NCBI GenBank assembly: GCA_020152595.1 | Contig: JAIGNY010001641.1 | Span: forward strand, 879,001 to 943,000 | Length of the DNA stretch: 64,000 nt | Reading direction: 5' to 3' | From: Chiridota heheva | Lineage: Eukaryota; Echinodermata; Holothuroidea; Apodida; Chiridotidae | Part shown: one piece after another, positions 10,615 through 23,576 of the stretch | How the letters are laid out: every line of letters begins with the position of its first letter | How positions within the stretch are numbered: the stretch's first letter is position 1 | Notes under the pieces: model-generated | What the model saw: the letters and a program-made list of their open reading frames with translations, nothing else | Told to the model about the DNA's origin: nothing | Databases searched by the model: none | Made by a program: the position numbers and the translations under genes

Positions 10615-13560
10615 TTATTCTAAGTTTCGGTTCTGGCTGGAACTCAGGGTAAGTGTTACACCAGATCTGGAACTTTTTTGTGATGATATATTCTCCACAA
10701 CAATACATTTTCAATTAAGCTTGTATGGTCTACCGGTTTTGTACCTCTAACCAGTTTCTGTCTGAATTATGTTTTATATTAAAACAAAAGGAAAAGAGTA
10801 AGTACCCAAAAAACCTAATCACTGTAAAAAAAAAAAAATCAATAAAAAGAAAGTTCATGCTTTGTGTAAGGCTGTATTTTGAAGTATCTTTTGCTATATT
10901 TTCAAAATATATGATATTTATGCAGATTAAATCAATAATACGATTGAAAAATGAGAATGTTTGGAAATGCATAGTCATGAATATTACATGTACCTGCAAT
11001 AACAGGCTCGAATCCGCTTGATGTCTCTTTGTCTTCTTTCTGGGCTAATATTTCCACGAACATAACAACTGTACCTTCATTTCTTTATAATCCCTTTCAT
11101 TTTAAATCCTTAACATTTTCTCCAGAGTCCTTATGTCTTGTAAAATACTTTGTTAATCCATTATAAATCCCGGTGATAACATTAACAATATCGCAAATCA
11201 CCAGACCATTCACTCAGAAATTCACAACCAACCCGCCCTACATGCATTGTGCAAGACTACATTCACACGACGACGGCCCGTAGATATGAAACTTATGAAT
11301 GGATATCATGACTCATGAGTGTGACTTCTGCTGTCAATGGTCAAAAAAGTTATTCCCACTGTACGTAAATCAGCACGAGAGGTGAGTTTTTTCCCACGCA
11401 CAACTAACAACAAGTCCAAGGGATTTTCTATCATTTTCACTTCCCGATGATTGGTTTAAAAAAAATTGAAAGTTTGATTCTCTGAAAAACCGTCACTATA
11501 AATAGCATGGTTTAGGAGTGAAATTGTATGATCCTTATGGCCGGGAATAATACGATGCAAAGATAACTTATCCCCGTTCTATCAGTATCACTTACCAGGA
11601 GGCTGGTATATGATTCACAATTAGATCGCAAGAGAAAACGACAACTTGTCGTGGTCAAAATTGTTCAGATTTAAAAGGAACGAAGGATATTATGCATTTT
11701 GTTATAAAAAAATGTCTTCCGTTCCTCTGTAATTATGTTTACTCATAATTGCACTAGCGATGGAATCTTCCATTCCAATCACGTATGTATGTAATTGACC
11801 CATGGCAGGTGTGATTCGCTTGGGGGTACAAGCTCAAATGATTTCATTCATTCGAAGTGGAGCAAGTTTATATAATTTTTTTGCAGACCCACTAGGTGAT
11901 AGCCTGTTGGGTATGCATAAATTAATAATATTATCACTGCATTCCGCTCTGCATATCGTTTCACAAGTAGAAAGAACAAACAGAATGTTCAAATACAGAT
12001 GTACTTTGCAGTTTTATACGATTCTGAGTGACCAAAAATATTGCTTATTATTGTTAAATGTTTCAAATCAATGTAGAACTAAAAATCTTATCTGAGAGTG
12101 CCGAAGAATTGATTTTACTTGGGTGCACGGCCTATGTTCTAAAAATAAAATGTTTTTATAGCTCCTTGCTGAAACAAGGTCCTTTTAAAGTACGGAATAC
12201 AATGTAATTCACTTCAAATTTCAATAATGATGTATTTAAATCACGTATCGTATTATTCGTATAGAGATTGCAGAAAAATATTTTTTTTTTTTTTTTATTT
12301 TGATGAAGAAAGTATGATTTTAGTGGGGAGTGGGACACTACTGTTCATTAGCTGGCATTTTCTTTTCTGTACACTCCCATTCCAGCAGTTTTGGCAAATA
12401 CCATATGAGGCTATAGGGCGGGACCAAATTTGGTGGCTTAAATTATAATAGAAAATGCTACCGCAATGCACAAACAGGGCCAATTCAAAGTAAAAGCATA
12501 GCAAGAATGATTACTGAACTTGAAAAATAACAGAGATCCAAAAAAAAATTCTTCTTACAAGAAAGGAAATTGAAATCATCACAATGAATAGAAATCGTGA
12601 GCATGGCATATAGCATGGCCTTTTTCATAACTGTTTTACGTGACTGGGCTTGGGACATCGTGATCTGTTTAAACCGGCATCATTTGAGAGGAAAATGGGG
12701 TAATAAAATCACTTTACATGCAAACAACATTAAAGTTTATTAATACATTTTATTTATCAATGCCTCCGTTATCATTTTCAACATAATTTACAAAAAAAAT
12801 CTCTGATACAAACATCGTTAGATGCTATCATATAACAATGCATGTAGTGACTATAATGCACTTTATGTTCAGGGTTTATTTACATAGCGGGTGAAAAACC
12901 AGTTTTCCGATTAAAACCGGTTTTTGTTTTAGAAAACAACCAGTTTCACTTGAGACAAAACCATGCAAGACTATATTCAATAATCAAGTTTAACTGCCAT
13001 GTCTAAAACTACAGTGCATCAGCTACATAAAAGACAAAAACAAGAACCCAAAACTTAAAAAGGTTTGTGAATTGGTATTTTGACAATAGCATGTAGTTTG
13101 GAGTGATGGCTGCACAATGTTAGATAAGTTTTTTAATTTATGCAAAATTTGTGATGTATTACAAACAGATCAAAATCTCTGTGTAATCCTTTAAATTTCA
13201 TCCCCAAATCACAGTCACTGAAAATGATGGGAAAATCTATTCCTGCTAGAATTTGATTGGGTGTATGGCAAAGGCTCAAAAACTTTTGGTTTGATTTGCT
13301 GCAACACTTCATAGAATGATGAATCAACATTTACATTATCAAAGGATTTACAAAAGAAAATGCCATGGTTGCCCTGTAATACCTCATAAAATGTGCATAA
13401 AAAATGCAAATTTAAATGTAAAAACTGCTGCAAAATGGTCAATGTTTAACTGATTTTGATGAAATTTTTTGCTACTATTATCATGCTTTTCAATAGACTT
13501 AAAACAATTTAGCTAATGTTTCATCTACTGTACATGTCTATGAACCTGGAGAGCTGAAAT
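10615..13560. other. Unannotated intronic sequence
   Basis: AT-rich, with T runs near 12280. An AACCGGTTTT-rich patch at 12895-12950 has a weak inverted counterpart near 15895-15935. No gene was recognised. Confidence 0.4.
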
Positions 13561-13561
13561 A

Positions 13562-13562
<1 letters not shown>

Positions 13563-13613
<51 letters not shown>

Positions 13614-13615
13614 CA
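13563..13615. repeat. (AT)n microsatellite
   Basis: An uninterrupted AT alternation apart from one ATAC step, in GNAI intron 2 about 225 bp from exon 2. Confidence 0.95.
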
Positions 13616-13699
13616 TTGTATTCATGGATGAAAATGCTGGGTGGAAAGTTCACCTTCTGGCCGAAACATCAGTCCAGAACTTTGCTTTGAGTTCCAGCA

Positions 13700-13795
13700 A
13701 GTTCCGGTTCCGGCCGGAATTTGGAATGATGGTTCCGGCCGGAATTTGGAATGCTGGGTTCAGGCCGGAACTTGGATTCCTAGTTCCGATGCATC
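13700..13795. repeat. 25-bp tandem repeat with TTCCGGCCGGAA palindromes
   Basis: Three units of about 25 bp carry the perfect palindrome TTCCGGCCGGAA (13708-13719, 13733-13744) and a decayed third (TTCAGGCCGGAA). The block ends about 45 bp from the GNAI exon 2 donor. Each palindrome has head-to-head GGAA cores of the ETS type. Confidence 0.85.
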
Positions 13796-13838
13796 CCTAC
13801 CATCAATACCAATTAAAAGAAACTTAAGGTATACTCAC

Positions 13839-13881
13839 TTCATTTGTTTTACTATTGTGCTTTTGCCTGATTCTCCTGCCC
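13839..13881 (-). CDS. GNAI: G protein alpha-i subunit, exon 2 (P-loop)
   Basis: The minus strand reads acceptor CCACAG, then 43 bases encoding (G)AGESGKSTIVKQM(K), then donor GTGAGTAT. GAGESGKST is the G-alpha P-loop (G1 motif) that holds the GTP phosphates. The exon starts GG, completing the Gly codon left as a single G at the end of exon 1, and ends AA, so both splice phases fit. Its 43-bp length is exactly that of exon 2 in GNAI genes. A diverged TTCCGGCCGGAA tandem repeat and an (AT)n tract lie 50-275 bp downstream in intron 2. The next exon (IIHE and following) was searched for by eye in 1-13838 and not found, so intron 2 exceeds 13.8 kb. Confidence 0.96.
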
Positions 13882-14823
13882 CTGTGGAGTTAAATAACAA
13901 AGAAAAAAACAGTCAGTTTTTTAAACAAAATATACAAATTGCATACTTGAAAAGTCTTTCTCTAAAATATAAACCTCTAAAACATCAAGTCAAGCTCTTT
14001 TGGACTAGAAAATAGTGAAGGTGTTCCTAAATATTTTTCATTTCTCTTAAACATTCTCCATGGAATATGTGAATAAGTAATTAAATGCTAGTCTTTTTCT
14101 TCACTTATAAGACATGTAATGGTAATGTACTGTTCACCTCCTTTGCAACAACTCTTGCCTGAAATTTAAGTTTTACATGCATTCAGAATCTAGTGGGCCT
14201 CAGGACGGCCTGGCAGGATGATTTTCAATCAAAACATTGCAAACAAGGAAGTCATAACAGGTCGCTTTTTACATTCCATATATCAAGAACAGTGTCAATT
14301 CACTTCATTTACTTAAAACAAAAGAATTCTTTATTTTCCACATCTTACATCAGCTGCTGCAGGATACAAAAGATATGAATGTCTGCGAATTCAGAAAAAT
14401 TTGCGCGAGAGGTATTGATTCGCTTCCCCTCCAGGATGCGAGGCGATGACGTCATTTCCTTCTCTAGGCAAGTCCCTCTAATCAATTTTCATCACATGTT
14501 TTGAGAGATTTTATCTACAGTGTGCTACAGTATGTTATCTGCAAGCAATTATCATGTTATTGATTGTTGGTATAACTCCTGTTTCAAATATAACATTTAT
14601 TTTTACCTCAAAGTGCTAACAAGCATGGATATGAATATAGCTTGCACCTGTGATACTGCAAAAATAATGTATACAAGATGATTGTTTTCATCTGTCAAGT
14701 CTAAAATGACTACAACACGTCATGTTGGAGTTAAAGGAATGGGAGACTGAAAAATGTGTGACTTATCAAAAAACATTTTTTTTCAATTTTATGTTTATGC
14801 CTTCTATCACAGACGAACCTTAA

Positions 14824-14870
14824 AGGATAAGTTCAGTGGTCAACCATGTCCATCTTAACTTCCAGACTAA
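14824..14870. mobile_element. TTAA MITE family A, left-end fragment
   Basis: CCTTAAAGGATAAGTTCAGTGGTC followed by CCATGTCCATCTTA matches the first 45 bases of family A; the remainder is absent or unrecognisable. Confidence 0.6.
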
Positions 14871-14879
14871 CCATGTCTA

Positions 14880-16230
14880 TAAGTAACTTCCAGAGCTCTT
14901 AATTCAAGATTACCCATTTTATTTTTAATAATAGGCCTGTCCAGATTTATGATACTGAGCTAACTACATTCTCTTTAAAACGTTTGAGGTGAACATGGAA
15001 AATTACTGCCATTCTCGGCATTGATGACCCCTGTAAAAATATCGCATAGACCACCTAAATATAATTTTCATTCATTGCAGTTGTAGACTTGTCCACTATT
15101 TTATAGCAGAGTGCATCAACTTATGTTTATCCACGGACATCAGAGTAAATTTACGACAGAAATATTGTTGTAACTTTTTTAATCCCCAAAATTTCTGCAA
15201 GAATGGAACAGCCCACTTACATACACCCGTGATGACATATAATTTACAGGTTTTGAAGGCCAGAAATTCTCCCCCTATGTAAATGAGCCTAAGCTAGCGT
15301 TTTCATCCCAGGTGCACAATTAAGTAAATGTTAAATCGTTGTGCATAAGTTTACGTTTATCAAGAGAGTTTGAGAGTGTAAACATTATTTAGGTTGTGGG
15401 ATTCCCTACCCCATAGTTTATAGTGAAGGGAATAAGCCTCACTCTTATGCAAGTTTAGTACTTCTTTCTTTTCATAAGTTTAAACTACAAAAATAAAGGA
15501 AGGAAATGTCAAATAATTAGGGGTTTGAGAATAATTTTGTTGAAAACTTTTACACAAAAGTGTAATGATTTGGTAAAAAATAGTATGAATGAATGATAAC
15601 ATATTTGAGTAGAGATAGCAGACCGACGAAAGTAAACCGTCGGGTGAAAACCTTTTTGATAGTTTTTTTTTTTTTATTGTGCCGATATGGAGATTTATGG
15701 ACTGACAAACAGACAAAGAAATAAAACGAGCAGGTCATATTTAACAACATATTTTTTTCTTTTAAATTATATGTAAAGAAGAGAAAGATGAGAGTATTTT
15801 GTATAACGTAATAAAATACAATACATAGCACAGGGGGTAAATGAACTTTGTTGCGTTCTTTGTTTATTTACAAAAAGGTCAAATTACTCAGTTTATCGGT
15901 TTAAACCGAGCAAAAGCCAAAACCGTGAAACTTTAATTCAGGTTTAAAGAATGCACAAGCTCCTTTCTTTAGTTCACGAATGTACCATCACTTTAATAGT
16001 TTGCTTAATACTGGAAACAAATCTTTCTTGCCTAAATTAAGTTTTTACTCATGCTTTGAAAAATCATGCAAAAATTGTTTATGTTAAAGACTAATATGTT
16101 AAAGACTGTTATGATTTCTATTCATATTTTCATTTGTACCTTTAGTTTTTCTGTACATTGTGCTTGTATTATTTTGAAAAGGGCCAGAGGCCTAATTAAA
16201 GAAGTATATAAACTGTTAAATTAAAATCTT
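14880..16230. other. Unannotated intronic sequence
   Basis: AT-rich. No coding exon or clear repeat was recognised. Confidence 0.4.
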
Positions 16231-16234
16231 TTAG

Positions 16235-16800
16235 AGGAATATTCCCATGTTTTTTCATAACCTTTCATAAGTGAACAAGTTTAGAAACAATTTAGTACAA
16301 AAATCATGTTGATATGTTATTCCTACCAGGAGATATTTAAATTTTAAGGTTCACAAAAAAATGCCAATAAACGAATAGGAAAAGGCTCAGTATGACATCA
16401 CAGCAACAATTTCTCCCACAAAGTTTACGTATTTTATTAAAATCTGTCATCCTTTTTTTATTAGTAAAACCTGCTAGAAAAATAAATTGATGAAAGTTAG
16501 GTATTTATATACATTGCCAAATGTACCCTACTTCGTTAACTTTTGGAAAATTGTTTTTAATCATACAGAAACAAGCAATCATTGTTCGAAGAATACATAA
16601 ACATTTGCAATGGAATTGCCTCTACCACATCAAACATGAATTCATCATACTATACAAAAACTTTAAAATGCAATTGGAAAATCTTTAAAATCCATATCTC
16701 CTGAACGGAATATAATATCAACCTAATTTTTGTACCAAATTGGCTCTAAATGTATGCTCTTTCAAACAACATATTACAAAAAAAACATGGGGATATTCCT
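16235..16800. mobile_element. TTAA MITE family B, copy 1
   Basis: The left end AGGAATATTCCCATGTTTTTT follows TTAG (decayed TTAA). The right end AACATGGGGATATTCCT is followed by TTAA (16801-16804). The 566-bp element is an inverted-orientation copy of 33150-33716. Shared internal words include GACATCACAGCAAC and AAAATCTGTCATCC. Confidence 0.9.
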
Positions 16801-17381
16801 TTAAAATAAACTTTTTAATTCAGCCACACATAACTGAATAATAGTGAATACTATACAAAATGAAACAACAGAAAATGCAGGTACTAAATTTCTGTGATGT
16901 TTTGCACAATTATATCCTATTACTTGGGTGTATTTTCCATCCATATCTGCACAAAACTATCAACTTCAGGACTAATATTTTTTCAAGCTAATGCAAAGGT
17001 GCAAGAGGTTTAAATACATTGAGTTGGAAAAGTTATCTTTTAGAATTACATGTACCTGTATGTCAAAATGTCTTGATCTGTTCTTCCTTGTTTTGTTTTT
17101 ATAAATTTTAAGTTCATATATATATATAAAGTGAAAAGGGGGGAAATGAACTTGAAAACTTTGTACAATTAATGTAAAAAGACAGCATGTATTACGAACA
17201 ATTAATGGAAATGTAATCATTGGTTAACAGAGAATCTTCGATAAAACTGGTCTCCCAAGAAGAAAGGTGACTAGTCAAATTCTAATGTTTATATAAAACT
17301 TCTGAGATACTGTACACAGACCACTAGCTTTTCTGTTTTACAGGGGTGGCCTGCCCCACCTCTCTGTAGACCTGCGCTATC

Positions 17382-17463
17382 CCCCTGGGGTATGTTCTGT
17401 ACCCCTGGGGGTATGTTCTGTACCCCTGGGGATATGCCCTGCGCCCCTGGGGTCTGCCCTGCC
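17382..17463. repeat. 20-21-bp minisatellite, four units
   Basis: CCCCTGGGGTATGTTCTGTA is repeated with small changes. Each unit starts with a CCCCTGGGG palindrome. Confidence 0.9.
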
Positions 17464-17469
17464 ACTCAT

Positions 17470-18120
17470 GAGAAAAAAATGCTGTTGTTTTTTATAGATT
17501 TATATTTTATTTTAACTTAATAATCTTAATTAACATTATAAATAAAATACCTTACATGGATACAGAACACAGAATGATAGCATAGTAAGCAATTGTCCTG
17601 TTTGGCTCATGAATGGTCCTTATCAATAACTTAATCAGTCAGAATAGTTTCATTCTGAGGTATGATTATAGCTAAAATCCCAGAGCTTCTTCATCATGGG
17701 ATTGAGCCTGGACTCCATGCCGAAAAGATGCAGCGCTTCACGCATTAATGTGCCCCTCAACAAGTCTAGCACCCTGCCCCTTTTTAAATCAAGGTAGGGG
17801 TCTGCAGTGTACATGAGCCAGGATTCCTTCCTAACAAAAATATATAACCTTCATTCAATGGCTGAATTCGTCCAAGCTAAATGCAATGGTTTGGGTTGAA
17901 GGTAAGCAATTCTTATATCCAAATTAAGGTTAAGTGCAGGATTAAAGGCTTGACATTCAATCATGATTTATTACACAACAGCATTAATAAGCTGTAGCAT
18001 GTGTTTATGATACACAGAGGAAACTCTAGGGAATGTATTGTTTTTTAGTATTGAAGAGGTGTGTCTAGGACTTCTCAAGGTTATTCAACATAGGAAGAAA
18101 TATAGGCATGTGCCATGCCG
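17470..18120. other. Unannotated intronic sequence
   Basis: Nothing was recognised in this stretch. Confidence 0.4.
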
Positions 18121-18124
18121 CCAA

Positions 18125-18624
18125 CAGGGGTCAAAATTTAAATACTTCAGTACTGTTTCACGATACAGTACTTTTTTAAATGTTACTGTTCCAGGTCAGA
18201 TTTCACTGTTCCAACTTTTTTGCTGATAACAGAACATAATTCCATTCTTTAAAATGGGCAAATTTACAACTACTTTATTAGTTAATAATATCTGCAAATA
18301 TGTACGGTGGTGGGTTGGTCATTAATATTTACATGATGCAGTATCCAGTTGTGTACAGTCATACATGTGCAAGCGGTCTTGCATATGTGTAGTCATGATT
18401 AATTGTGCTGACAGTTACAGGCAAGGTGGGAAAAGCATTTTCTTAATAAAAATTATTTTTATGATAATCTTTTTTTAGAGCAGAAATCCATTTATTGATC
18501 ATTAATAAAACATGCTTGTGAAAGAACACTTTTCCACTGGAACAGTGATGTTTGAAAATTCACTGTTCCTGTAAAAAAAAGCACTATTCTCAAAATAGCG
18601 GAAGTGTGGGAAATTCGACCCTTG
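18125..18624. mobile_element. MITE, hAT-like ends, copy 2
   Basis: CAGGGGTCAAAATTTAAA at the left and AAATTCGACCCTTG at the right are inverted. The interior follows the 4704-5192 copy, including TTTCACTGTTCCAACTTTTT and GGCAAGGTGGGAAAA, with about one base in five changed. Confidence 0.8.
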
Positions 18625-19059
18625 GCCAAGATAACGTGAGTAATACAATTTAATATGGATTCCTTGAATTACTTCAAGAATGTACGTACAGTGGATTCTT
18701 CTTCAAGATATGCATAAATGATTTAAAAGAGCTGACGGCCAAAAAGTGAGGGTGTCAAGAATATTCGAACACACTTCTCGTACACGTGATGGTATTGAAC
18801 ATCTTTGACAAGAATATAAAATATTAATCAGATCTTTTTCTTATGAATACTTAAGTAATAAGGACATGAACATCAAAAATTAGATGTGTTATTTCAAAAT
18901 TCAACTGACTTGGCATAAAAAAAATATAAAAAAATCCAAACAAGAATTCCTTAAATAGGCAACTTCCCGTTCCCCATAATGAAGATGGGTTCAACCCAAT
19001 AAAGGCGTTTCTGGGATTGCAATGTCGAACAATATCACAGGGGTCATATAAGGGTGTTT

Positions 19060-19384
19060 CAGCTGACGTCACGAGGTCACATGACTATGTTTACATCGCC
19101 ATTTTGTCAGGAAAAACTAGTCATCTGCTGTACGCTTAATCAGACTTACATACGTTTGCATGTTGTTATATAAGATTATTTTTGTAAGATAATTAGGCTG
19201 GAATCTTGCTGTGCCGTTGGTTGCACTAAAAGATGTGTGTGAGGGAGGGGGGGGGGGGAATAAAAAGAAATTTTCTCGATTTCCATCTGATCCTGATCGA
19301 CATTCGAAGTAGGTTTCTGCTGTATGACATGGCTGCTTCAACCTATGGTTCACACTGGGATTTGCAATGACCACTTTACATCAG
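19060..19384 (+). pseudogene. Broken THAP-domain exon with upstream CRE/E-box-like sequence
   Basis: The plus strand encodes, across frames, SCCAVGCTKR (from about 19203), KFSRFPSDPDRHSK (about 19267-19310) and HTGICNDHFTSG (about 19350-19384), then a GTATGT donor. These are the zinc-binding C-x4-C, the F-x-RFP motif and the C-x2-H pair of a THAP DNA-binding domain, in the right order and spacing. A run of G with flanking purines (19240-19258) shifts the frame, and a TAG stop replaces the expected Trp codon after HSK, so it is dead. Upstream lie TGACGTCA (19064-19071), GTCACATGAC (19076-19085) and CGCCATTTTG. THAP exons are common in P-element-like transposons and in THAP genes; which source applies cannot be decided. 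No downstream exon was found. Confidence 0.7.
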
Positions 19385-19389
19385 GTATG

Positions 19390-20270
19390 TAGGCTTTATC
19401 TGAGTATAACGAACAATCAGCTGGCGTTGACGTTAAAGTCACTCTTCATATACCCGGTGAAATTATGAAACTTAAGGAAAATATGAAGTAAAATCGGAAG
19501 CGAGCAAAAAAGTGCAAGTAGTAAAATTCGCTGAACTGGTACTGGTAGGTTAGCATGTAGTATGTTTGTTGTACATGTTATTTGACTGAGCTGTGTAAAG
19601 ACGTGTGAAACGCAACAACGCCCTGCAAAATGGGAGTCCAGTTGAGTTAGATTCACGTGATGAAATCCCTCTATAGGCCTTCAGAGACTGCCTTTAACTA
19701 AAGTATTAGTACTGAATACCCACAATTTATGAGTATTGATCAAAACAATAGCAGCTATATGGATGGTATTGTATGAACCCCCTCCCCACCTCACCCCTCT
19801 CCATAATTTAGCTCCAATGGTACAAGTACATTAAACAGAAAAAAAGAATAGGGTCTTTGGCCATACATGTATGACTCGACTTGAAAGTTGGTCAAATCAT
19901 ACACTTTGGTGAGTGATGACCATATTTCATTAACTCAGTATTTCACAAGTAGTAAGAACAACTCACTATGCATTTCAATGTGTAAAAAACTGCACCGCTA
20001 TTTCGGAGCCAACACTTCTAGGTGAAAATTCATACACCTTATACAATTTCAAAAGCTAATAATCACAAGATAGCAACTCAGTCTGAGAAAAATAATTACC
20101 TTATTCATTACAGTTTACAAAGCCAAATTCTGGGGGAAATGAGCCTTTTTCTACACTTTCTTTGCTATTTGGTTGTTCACAGCTTCAGAAATAGAACGGT
20201 AGTTAGGTATCAGTGCGTATTTCGAACATGCACGAGCGAAATCTCTATGCTTAATCGCGTTCTAGAGTAA
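19390..20270. other. Unannotated intronic sequence
   Basis: This would be intron if the THAP exon was once spliced. No further exon was recognised. Confidence 0.4.
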
Positions 20271-20279
20271 AGTCATGAG

Positions 20280-20612
20280 CAAATGCCCAAGGGGCCATTC
20301 TCTCTTACGTTTACTGTGTGACCAGCCGAATGGATCCTTGGGAGACCCCAGGAGTCCACTGGGGCTATTCTCTGTTATGTTACGTGTGACGTGTGTTACA
20401 TTACGTGTGTGATCCCCCAGGGGGCCATTTTCTATTACATTACGTGTGTGACTAGCCAGAGAATGGATCCCTGGGAGACCCCAGAGTTCCACTGGGGCCA
20501 TTCTGTTACGCTACATGTAACCAGCCAGAGAATCAATCCATCGAAGATCCCAGGGGTCCACTGGGGCCATTCTCTGTTACGTTACATGTGTGACCAGCCA
20601 GAGAATGGCCCC
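20280..20612. repeat. Minisatellite of hairpin units, about 85-100 bp, four copies
   Basis: Units contain CCAGAGAATGGATCC, GGGAGACCCCAG, CCACTGGGGCCATTCTCTG and GTTACGTTACATGTGTGACC. CCAGAGAATGG and CCATTCTCTG are inverted within each unit, so every unit can form a hairpin. Confidence 0.85.
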
Positions 20613-20619
20613 CAAAGAA

Positions 20620-23540
20620 CAATGCAGGCCATCACGTCATACGATTGCATTTTGATGCATTACTGGGTTTAAAATATAGTTGAATGGAGCACATCATTTA
20701 TGGCTCATTTTCTGTTTTCTTGAAGGAAAATTACATGATTTTACAGAAGACTTAGCAGGAAAGTAGTAGTGGACAAGTTCGAATAATGCTTTATCAATTT
20801 TTTTAGATTGGATTAATAAAGTTTTAATATCAAAAACAATTTTGCGACCAATTTTGTGGACAAGTGTTGAAGGCCACTGACTTTTTCTTTATTGTGTGAT
20901 ACATAATTTTCAATGTGCATGCTTTCATGCCCTAATCCAGAGGATTAGGTGACTACGAGATTTGGGCATCAAGATTCGTGCTATTTTACAAGTAAATCAA
21001 TTTCAGGAAGTAAAAGTTAAACGGTGAAACCACACGGCCTACTGTAAATTGCGAAGTTTATGATACTAATGTAAATATTTATTAAGTCAATAATATGGAT
21101 ATTGATGAGTCTGCATAACTCATGTTCAAGTAAATAAAGTACGTAAAGTTAATACCAACTTTTCATTTCGAACAGGAACTATAAATTGCTGTGACATCAG
21201 CATTTTTTCATCATACAGATTTCATATCACATACCAGGGTGAATGATTAAAATAAGCACCAGCCAGCATCTAAGTTTGACTAAGTACGATAATCATTGAC
21301 AAACACACTTTAACTCTAATATATCGCTTCAGTTGAAGATATGTGCAAACATTATCCATTTTCGGCAAAGTCAATATTTTCTACATTACTGCTTCAAATC
21401 AAAATTGATGACAGTTTGCAATGCACAACAATCAGTATGTAAATAAAGGGCGTAGATAAAACACCTGAGCAGGTCATTATAAGTTCAAGTTATTATCATG
21501 GAAAAAGTATACAATGGACACTAAAACCTTTGAGCCCATCTATTCAGCTGAAAAAGGGCAAGTCCAAAAACTGATCAGATAATTTGTATAGTATAGTTAT
21601 TATTTTATGGTTTATTATGAAGCAGATAAAGGACAAAAGATCAAACTGCTGCTTCTTTCTGTTGTATTAAAGTATGTAAGAATGTACTTATTCAACACAC
21701 TAGTGTTTAACATTGTATCACAGCATGCTCAGCTTCTTAAAGCATGAACTCTTAATAACTTGCAGTACAGTGTGGGTGTGCTAAGAAGTCAAGGACTTTT
21801 ATTGTTAAAGTGCTGATCAAAAGAAGGGTTAAAAAGCAATTAAATTCCCATGTCCCATCCACAATGTGAAATTTTCCGAGATAAAAAATCCCTGATATGA
21901 CTTCTGGATTTAAAAACTGTAAAACAGGAACCTCAAAGTGTACCTTAAAGGTCGTATGTCATGACCTCTGACTCAAAGCATTTTATTTTCTTCCCACACC
22001 TGCTTATAATGATATACCATATACCAAGTTCCCCAGATACACTTTCTATATGATAAGTTGAAGCCCTTCAGAAACCAACAAGTTGCAGAAAACATAAGTT
22101 CATGCACACGCAGGTGTTTCAACTGTTTTACTGTCATTCCAGGGAGCTCTAAATAACAACTCCCTGGTCATACCACCTTCTTCATGGTTTTCTGAATCAA
22201 CAAGAGCTGGGAAGACAACGATATTTTTTACTGATTCCTTGAATCTAATTGATCAAATGTATGTCACACTGTAACGATCCACATACTTAAGGTAATTTAG
22301 CTCCTAGCTACATTGTTGAATAATTTTACAGTTCATTTTTCATTTCACAGATTAAAAATGTTTTAAGAAAATTCAATATTGAAGAGGATTGTGATTTTTT
22401 TTCAGGACAGAATGATACTACCTAACCCAATTACTGTATATTTGTTTACTGTAGGAAGCTTTAGAAATGTTTTTATATATAGCTGCATTAATAAGCCAAA
22501 CAAGATTCCAATTTCAATTTATGACAAATATAGGATTAGTAGGTACTATATCAGATATCTATTTGCATTTTTAGGCTCAATTTCCATATTTTCAGGTAAT
22601 ACTAAAAACATTCAAACTTTATTTGAAAAAATCCTTAATGTTGATGCACATATAGGACAGAAATAAGAAATTTTTCAAAAGCAACAACATAAACACAACT
22701 ATAAAATGACAGAATGTTTTTTCCTTCCTTAGTCAAACAGCTTCCAAACTTCTCTAACATTATGATATCTGATCACAAAAATACCATTAGTCCATTCACA
22801 TCAAATTTTCTACAATGCTACAGCTATAATCAATAAGATATTCACTACTTAATACCTTGAAACTAACAGCACTTAAGTCACGTACCATAAACCCTAAAAA
22901 TATTAACTTGGACTTGCCAATAAATCAAAATATTCCCCAAAACTTGCCCAATCTTCCCAATCACACATACAACCAACCATTATTTCAAAGATAGCCTATG
23001 AAAGCGTTCAATATCACATCATGTTGGCAAGGACTTGTGTATCCTGGGTAAAAATTGAAATAAGGGTTTAAAGATGAAAGTAAGTTTCTCAGACAGCTTA
23101 TCAGTTTCAGTTCCTGTGTGTCAATTACCTCAAGATTTTTTTCTATTTTTTTGTATATCAAGTTTAGGTAGTACATACAGTGCACTTCCTTGTATTCATC
23201 TTTTTAAATTCTTATATGATTCATTTGTATACAAAAGGTACAATTGAAACAGATTGCGAAATATGTGGTCAAGATTAAAACCTACAAAGGTGCTATTTCT
23301 GCAAGTTGCACAGAGAGAAAACAATTTAAAGGATATAAATAACATTTGTACAGCAAAATAATGGATTCCTACAAATAGTAAGATTTATTGAAAATCTGTA
23401 TATAACTTTGTTTTTGTTTTTCCTTTTAAAACAATCCCCTACAGCCAGATTGCCTAACCTACTGTAGTATGGCAAAGTTTAAAAAACAACTATTCCAAGG
23501 CTGCCACTCACTGTGGTACTATAAAAACAAAAAATTGATT
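20620..23540. other. Unannotated intronic sequence
   Basis: AT-rich. The only structure noticed is a hairpin at 22139-22167 (CCAGGGAG / CTCCCTGG with a 13-base loop). Confidence 0.4.
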
Positions 23541-23576
23541 GGGAAGTGGGGAGGGGGGGGTGGGGGATGGGGGTGG
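23541..23576 (+). other. G-rich tract with G-quadruplex potential
   Basis: Several runs of three to eight G separated by one to three bases (GGGAAGTGGGG, then G8, GGGGG, GGGGG) on the plus strand, the template side relative to GNAI coding sense. Confidence 0.7.

Larger units (their letters stand above)
1..13838 (-). other. GNAI: GNAI intron 2, 5' part (exon 3 outside window)
   Basis: This follows the GTGAGT donor of exon 2 on the minus strand. No sequence matching the conserved exon 3 peptides (IIHE, VVYSNT, RAMG) was seen on the minus strand, so the intron continues past the window edge. It carries the pseudogene, hairpin-module array and MITEs listed separately. Confidence 0.75.

Noticed and set aside
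11330..11395. Open stretch before a GAG|GTGAG-like donor
   Set aside because: No acceptor, no conserved peptide; donors of this quality occur by chance.
12895..15935. AACCGGTTTT-rich patches at 12.9 and 15.9 kb as ends of one 3-kb transposon
   Set aside because: The match is weak and GNAI exon 2 lies between them, so a single insertion is not credible.
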